The position numbers and the translations under genes are program-made. The notes beneath the pieces are model-generated. The model saw nothing but the letters and a program-made list of their open reading frames with translations. It was not told where the DNA came from and ran no database searches. From DAOMOP01 sp035444405 (GTDB lineage: Bacteria; Pseudomonadota; Gammaproteobacteria; Burkholderiales; Rhodocyclaceae), in assembly GCA_035444405.1 (NCBI GenBank), contig DAOMOP010000151.1, positions 1 to 10,240 on the forward strand: DNA of 10,240 nt. Reading direction: 5' to 3'. Below are positions 7,315 to 10,240 of the stretch, one piece after another; positions within the stretch are counted from its first letter, which is position 1, and every line of letters starts with the position of its first letter.

Positions 7315-8403
7315 ATGACGACCGCCGGTCATTTCCACATCGAATACACGCGCTTCATCGGCGCGGACGGCGAGCCGACGCAGACGCTGCCCGATTTCGC
7401 GCGCGAGCCGGCAGCGCTCGTGCCGCTCTACCGCGCGATGCAGCTCACGCGGCTGTTCGACAGCAAGGCGATCGCGATGCAGCGCACCGGCAAGATCGGC
7501 ACCTTCGCGTCGGCGCTCGGACAGGAGGCGATCGGCGTCGGCATCGCCAGCGCGATGCGCAAGGAAGACGTCTTCTTCCCGTCCTACCGCGACCACGCGG
7601 CGCAGTTCGTGCGCGGCGTCAGCATGCTCGAGAGCCTGCGCTACTGGGGCGGCGACGAGCGCGGCAGCGACTTTGCCGAGGCGCGCGAGGACTTCCCGAT
7701 CTGCGTGCCGATCGCGACCCAGGTGTGCCACGCAGCCGGCGCGGCGTACGCGTTCAGGCTGCGCGGCGAGGCGCGCGCGGCGGTGTGCGTGCTCGGTGAC
7801 GGCGCGACCTCCAAGGGCGACTTCTACGAGGGCATGAACTTCGCCGCGGTGTGGGGCGCGCCGCTCGTGATCGTGATCAACAACAACCAGTGGGCGATCT
7901 CGGTGCCGCGCACGACGCAGACCGCCGCACCGACGCTGGCGCAAAAGGCCTTCGCGGCCGGCATCGAGGGCTGCCAGGTCGACGGCAACGACGTCGTCGC
8001 GGTGCGCCACGTCGTCGCGCAGGCCCTCGCGAAGGCGCGCGATGGCGGCGGGCCGACGCTGGTCGAGGCGATCACCTACCGCCTCGGCGATCACACCACC
8101 GCCGACGACGCGACCCGCTACCGCGACGCCGCCACCGTCGAGGCGCAGTGGCAGTTCGAGCCGATCGCGCGGCTGCGCAAGCATTTGCTCGCCCGCAACG
8201 CGTGGGACCGCGAGCGCGAGGAGCAACTCGTGCATGAACTGGGCGAGGCGGTCAACGCGGCCGTCGACGCGTATCTCGCCACCCCGCCGCCCACCTGCGA
8301 CGCGATGTTCGACCACTTGTACGCGACGCTGCCGGCCGCGCTCGAGGCACAACGCGAGATGGCGCGCCACTTCGCGCCGGAAGAAGGAGGCGACCATGGC
8401 TGA
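7315..8403 (+). CDS. pdhA: Pyruvate-type dehydrogenase E1 component, alpha subunit
   Basis: A 362-residue thiamine-diphosphate enzyme subunit. With E1beta it decarboxylates a 2-oxoacid and transfers the acyl group to the lipoyl arm of E2. The ThDP/Mg motif is GDGATSKGDFYEGMNFA (161-177), completed by VINNNQWAIS (187-196). The segment QRTGKIGTFASALGQEA (56-72) and the active-site loop YRLGDHTTADDATRYR (255-270) are typical of the heterotetrameric E1 class. The ATG at 7315 follows a GGAGGGG site 5 bases upstream. The stop overlaps the E1beta start by 8 bases, so the two are translationally coupled in equal amounts, as required for an alpha2beta2 enzyme. Sequence pattern favours pyruvate as substrate; a branched-chain 2-oxoacid or acetoin enzyme is the main alternative and cannot be excluded without E2's C-terminus and the E3 gene. 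Confidence 0.92.
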   Translation: MTTAGHFHIEYTRFIGADGEPTQTLPDFAREPAALVPLYRAMQLTRLFDSKAIAMQRTGKIGTFASALGQEAIGVGIASAMRKEDVFFPSYRDHAAQFVRGVSMLESLRYWGGDERGSDFAEAREDFPICVPIATQVCHAAGAAYAFRLRGEARAAVCVLGDGATSKGDFYEGMNFAAVWGAPLVIVINNNQWAISVPRTTQTAAPTLAQKAFAAGIEGCQVDGNDVVAVRHVVAQALAKARDGGGPTLVEAITYRLGDHTTADDATRYRDAATVEAQWQFEPIARLRKHLLARNAWDREREEQLVHELGEAVNAAVDAYLATPPPTCDAMFDHLYATLPAALEAQREMARHFAPEEGGDHG

Positions 8404-9376
8404 GCTCAATCTCGTCGAAGCGGTCAATCACGCCCTTGGCCACGAGATGGCGCGCGACGACGCGGTCGTGCTGCTGGGTGAAGACATCGGCGTCAATGGC
8501 GGCGTCTTCCGCGCCACCGTCGGTCTGCAGGAGCGCTTCGGCGCCGCGCGCGTCATCGACACGCCACTCGCCGAAACCGCAATCGCCGGCACCGCGATCG
8601 GCATGGCGGCGATGGGTCTGAAGCCGGTCGCCGAGATCCAGTTCTCGGGCTTCATCTACCCGACCATCGACCACATCCTGAATCACGCCGCCCGGCTGCG
8701 CCACCGCACGCGCGGGCGCCTCGGCTGCCCGATGGTGCTGCGCTCGCCGTGCGGCGCCGGCATCCACGCGCCCGAGCACCACTCGGAGAGTCCCGAGGCG
8801 CTGTTCGCGCACATTCCCGGCCTGCGCGTGGTGATCCCGTCCTCACCGACACGCGCCTACGGCCTGCTGCTCGCGGCGATCCGCGATCCCGACCCGGTGG
8901 TGTTCCTCGAGCCGACGCGGCTCTACCGCCTGTTCAAGGAAGAGGTCGCCGACGACGGCGAGGCGCTGCCGCTCGACGTGTGCTTCACGCTGCGCTCGGG
9001 CACCGACGTGACGCTGGTGAGCTGGGGCGCGATGCTGCAGGAGACGCAGGCCGCCGCCGACGTGCTGGCGCAGGAGGGCATCAGCGCCGAGGTCATCGAC
9101 GTCGCGACCCTGAAGCCGCTCGACATCGACACCATCCTCGAATCGGTCGCGCGCACCGGCCGCTGCGTGATCGTGCACGAGGCGGTGCGCAGCGGCGGCT
9201 TCGGCGCCGAAATCGCCGCGAACCTCGCCGAACGCGGGCTGTACTCGCTGCTGGCGCCAGTCGAGCGCGTCACCGGATACGACGTCGTCATTCCGCTGTC
9301 ACGCCTCGAGCAGCAGTTCATGCCGAGCGTGGAGCGCATCGTCACCGCAGTCAGAAAGACGCTGGAGGGCTCATGA
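8396..9376 (+). CDS. pdhB: Pyruvate-type dehydrogenase E1 component, beta subunit
   Basis: 326 residues, the normal size for E1beta. Key segments: LLGEDIGVNGGVFRAT (26-41); DTPLAETAIAGTAIGMA (55-71), whose Glu60 is expected to activate the thiamine cofactor; GIHAPEHHSESPEALFAHIPGL (122-143), with the active-site histidine region; and VIDVATLKPLDIDTI (233-247) with VIVHEAVRSGGFGAEIA (258-274) in the C-terminal E2-contacting domain. The ATG at 8396 has an AAGGAGG site 5 bases upstream inside the end of the E1alpha gene; the overlap is 8 bases. The frame extends upstream to about 8042, but that part is the E1alpha gene read in another frame. The stop TGA overlaps the next start as ATGA. The substrate question is the same as for E1alpha. 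Confidence 0.93.
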   Translation: MAELNLVEAVNHALGHEMARDDAVVLLGEDIGVNGGVFRATVGLQERFGAARVIDTPLAETAIAGTAIGMAAMGLKPVAEIQFSGFIYPTIDHILNHAARLRHRTRGRLGCPMVLRSPCGAGIHAPEHHSESPEALFAHIPGLRVVIPSSPTRAYGLLLAAIRDPDPVVFLEPTRLYRLFKEEVADDGEALPLDVCFTLRSGTDVTLVSWGAMLQETQAAADVLAQEGISAEVIDVATLKPLDIDTILESVARTGRCVIVHEAVRSGGFGAEIAANLAERGLYSLLAPVERVTGYDVVIPLSRLEQQFMPSVERIVTAVRKTLEGS

Positions 9377-10240
9377 AGATCTTCAAGCTGCCCGACCTCG
9401 GCGAGGGCCTGCAGGAAGCCGAGATCGTCGAATGGCACGTGAAGGCCGGCGACGAGGTGAAGGCCGACCAGCCGCTGGTGTCGGTCGAAACCGCCAAGGC
9501 CATCGTCGAGATCCCCGCGCCGCACGCCGGGCGCATCGAGAAGCTGTTCGGCCAGACCGGTCAGATCGTGCATGTCGGCGCGCCGCTGGTCGGATTCGAG
9601 GGCGCCGGCGAGGACGCCGATGCCGGCACCGTGGTCGGCAAGGTCGAGGTCGGCCGCACGGTGCGCGAAGAGGCACCGATCGCGATCGGACGCGGCACTG
9701 CGTCGATCAAGGCCGCCCCGGCGGTGCGCGCGCTGGCGCGCCAGCTCAACGTCGAGCTGTCGCTGGTGACGCCGTCCGGACCCGACGGCGTGATCACCGC
9801 CGCCGACGTCAAGCGTGTCGCGAAGACGCTCGCCGAAGCCGGCCCGCCCGAGATCCTGCGCGGCGTGCGCCGCGCGATGGCGCAGAACATGGCACTCGCG
9901 CAGAGCGAGGTCGCCGGTGCGACGGTGATCGACGACGCCGACATCGACGCGTGGCCGGCCGGCACCGACGTGACGATGCGGCTGGTGCGCGCGCTGGTCG
10001 CCGGCGTGCGCGCCGAGCCCTGTCTGAACGCGTGGTACGAGGGCCACACGATGGCGCGGCGGGTGCGTGACCGCATCGACGTCGGCATCGCCGTCGATCT
10101 GCCCGACGGGCTGTTCGTGCCGGTGCTGCGCGACGTCGCGAACCGCGACGCGGAGGATCTTCGCAAGGGGCTGCAGCGCATGCGCGCCGACGTCGCCGCG
10201 CGCAAGATCCCGGCCGAGGAGCTGCGCGGCCACACCATCA
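9373..10240 (+). CDS. pdhC: Dihydrolipoyl acyltransferase E2, partial (runs off window end)
   Basis: The first 289 residues are visible. One lipoyl domain (residues 1-77) begins KIFKLPDLGEGLQEAEIVEW; the lipoylated lysine is K42 in ETAKAIVEIPAP, and this group has ETAKA where many E2s have ETDKA. A short linker (about 78-112) leads to the subunit-binding domain (about 113-151: KAAPAVRALARQLNVELSLV then GVITAADVKRV), which docks E1 and E3. The acyltransferase core starts at about 160 (ILRGVRRAMAQNMALAQSEV) and includes DRIDVGIAVDLPDGLFVPVL (233-252). The C-terminal catalytic HxxxDG motif lies beyond the window. The ATG at 9373 overlaps the E1beta stop (ATGA) and follows GGAGGG closely, so translation is coupled. 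A single lipoyl domain and a short linker give a compact E2. The E3 gene would be expected next but is not in view. Confidence 0.92.
   Translation, partial: MKIFKLPDLGEGLQEAEIVEWHVKAGDEVKADQPLVSVETAKAIVEIPAPHAGRIEKLFGQTGQIVHVGAPLVGFEGAGEDADAGTVVGKVEVGRTVREEAPIAIGRGTASIKAAPAVRALARQLNVELSLVTPSGPDGVITAADVKRVAKTLAEAGPPEILRGVRRAMAQNMALAQSEVAGATVIDDADIDAWPAGTDVTMRLVRALVAGVRAEPCLNAWYEGHTMARRVRDRIDVGIAVDLPDGLFVPVLRDVANRDAEDLRKGLQRMRADVAARKIPAEELRGHTI

Noticed and set aside
8923..10233. A 436-residue minus-strand open frame opposite E1beta and E2
   Set aside because: The plus strand holds conserved dehydrogenase motifs throughout. The minus frame is low-complexity His/Arg/Ala/Asp sequence and has no ribosome site.

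Overview
The window is GC-rich DNA (G or C at nearly every third codon position) with tightly packed genes typical of a proteobacterium. The gene types (feruloyl-CoA synthase with a branched-chain-type binding protein, a Bcr/CflA exporter, a three-subunit E1alpha/E1beta/E2 2-oxoacid dehydrogenase, a hemerythrin-domain protein) suggest a betaproteobacterium, though taxonomy cannot be fixed from this sequence alone. A run of exactly 10 Ns and an abrupt tail-to-tail join of two truncated genes at the left edge indicate a draft scaffold, possibly metagenomic.

Layout. (1) 3-221 (+): fragment of a polar amino acid ABC permease that stops in its EAA loop. (2) 204-3767 (-): a likely operon read from right to left, with a periplasmic binding protein (3767-2618, one frameshift), a feruloyl-CoA synthase-like ligase (2586-703) and the N-terminal third of a crotonase (542-204), which is cut at the junction with the permease. 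(3) 3768-4042: a divergent control region with a promoter on each strand, repeated ACAGT-nCCGG motifs and the scaffold gap. (4) 4043-5023 (+): an unusual TetR-family regulator with a second helix-turn-helix domain fused to its N-terminus. (5) 6403-5135 (-): a Bcr/CflA-type drug exporter, convergent with the regulator. (6) 6608-7192 (+): a hemerythrin HHE protein. (7) 7315 to the right edge (+): translationally coupled genes for E1alpha, E1beta and E2 of a pyruvate-type dehydrogenase complex; E2 runs off the window and E3 is not seen.

How they fit together. The left operon reads as a phenylpropanoid (ferulate/coumarate-like) module: the binding protein would capture the acid in the periplasm, the ligase would make the CoA thioester and the crotonase would hydrate it. 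The adjacent regulator probably senses the acyl-CoA and controls the divergent promoters, but the N gap means their adjacency rests on scaffolding. The dehydrogenase operon makes acetyl-CoA (or a branched acyl-CoA) from a 2-oxoacid and looks independent of the left module.

The points most worth a second look are the two-DNA-binding-domain TetR protein, the repeated operator-like motif beside it, the 18-bp shared segment where permease and crotonase are joined, and the frameshift in the binding protein. I see no RNA gene, CRISPR array, transposase or integrase in the window.
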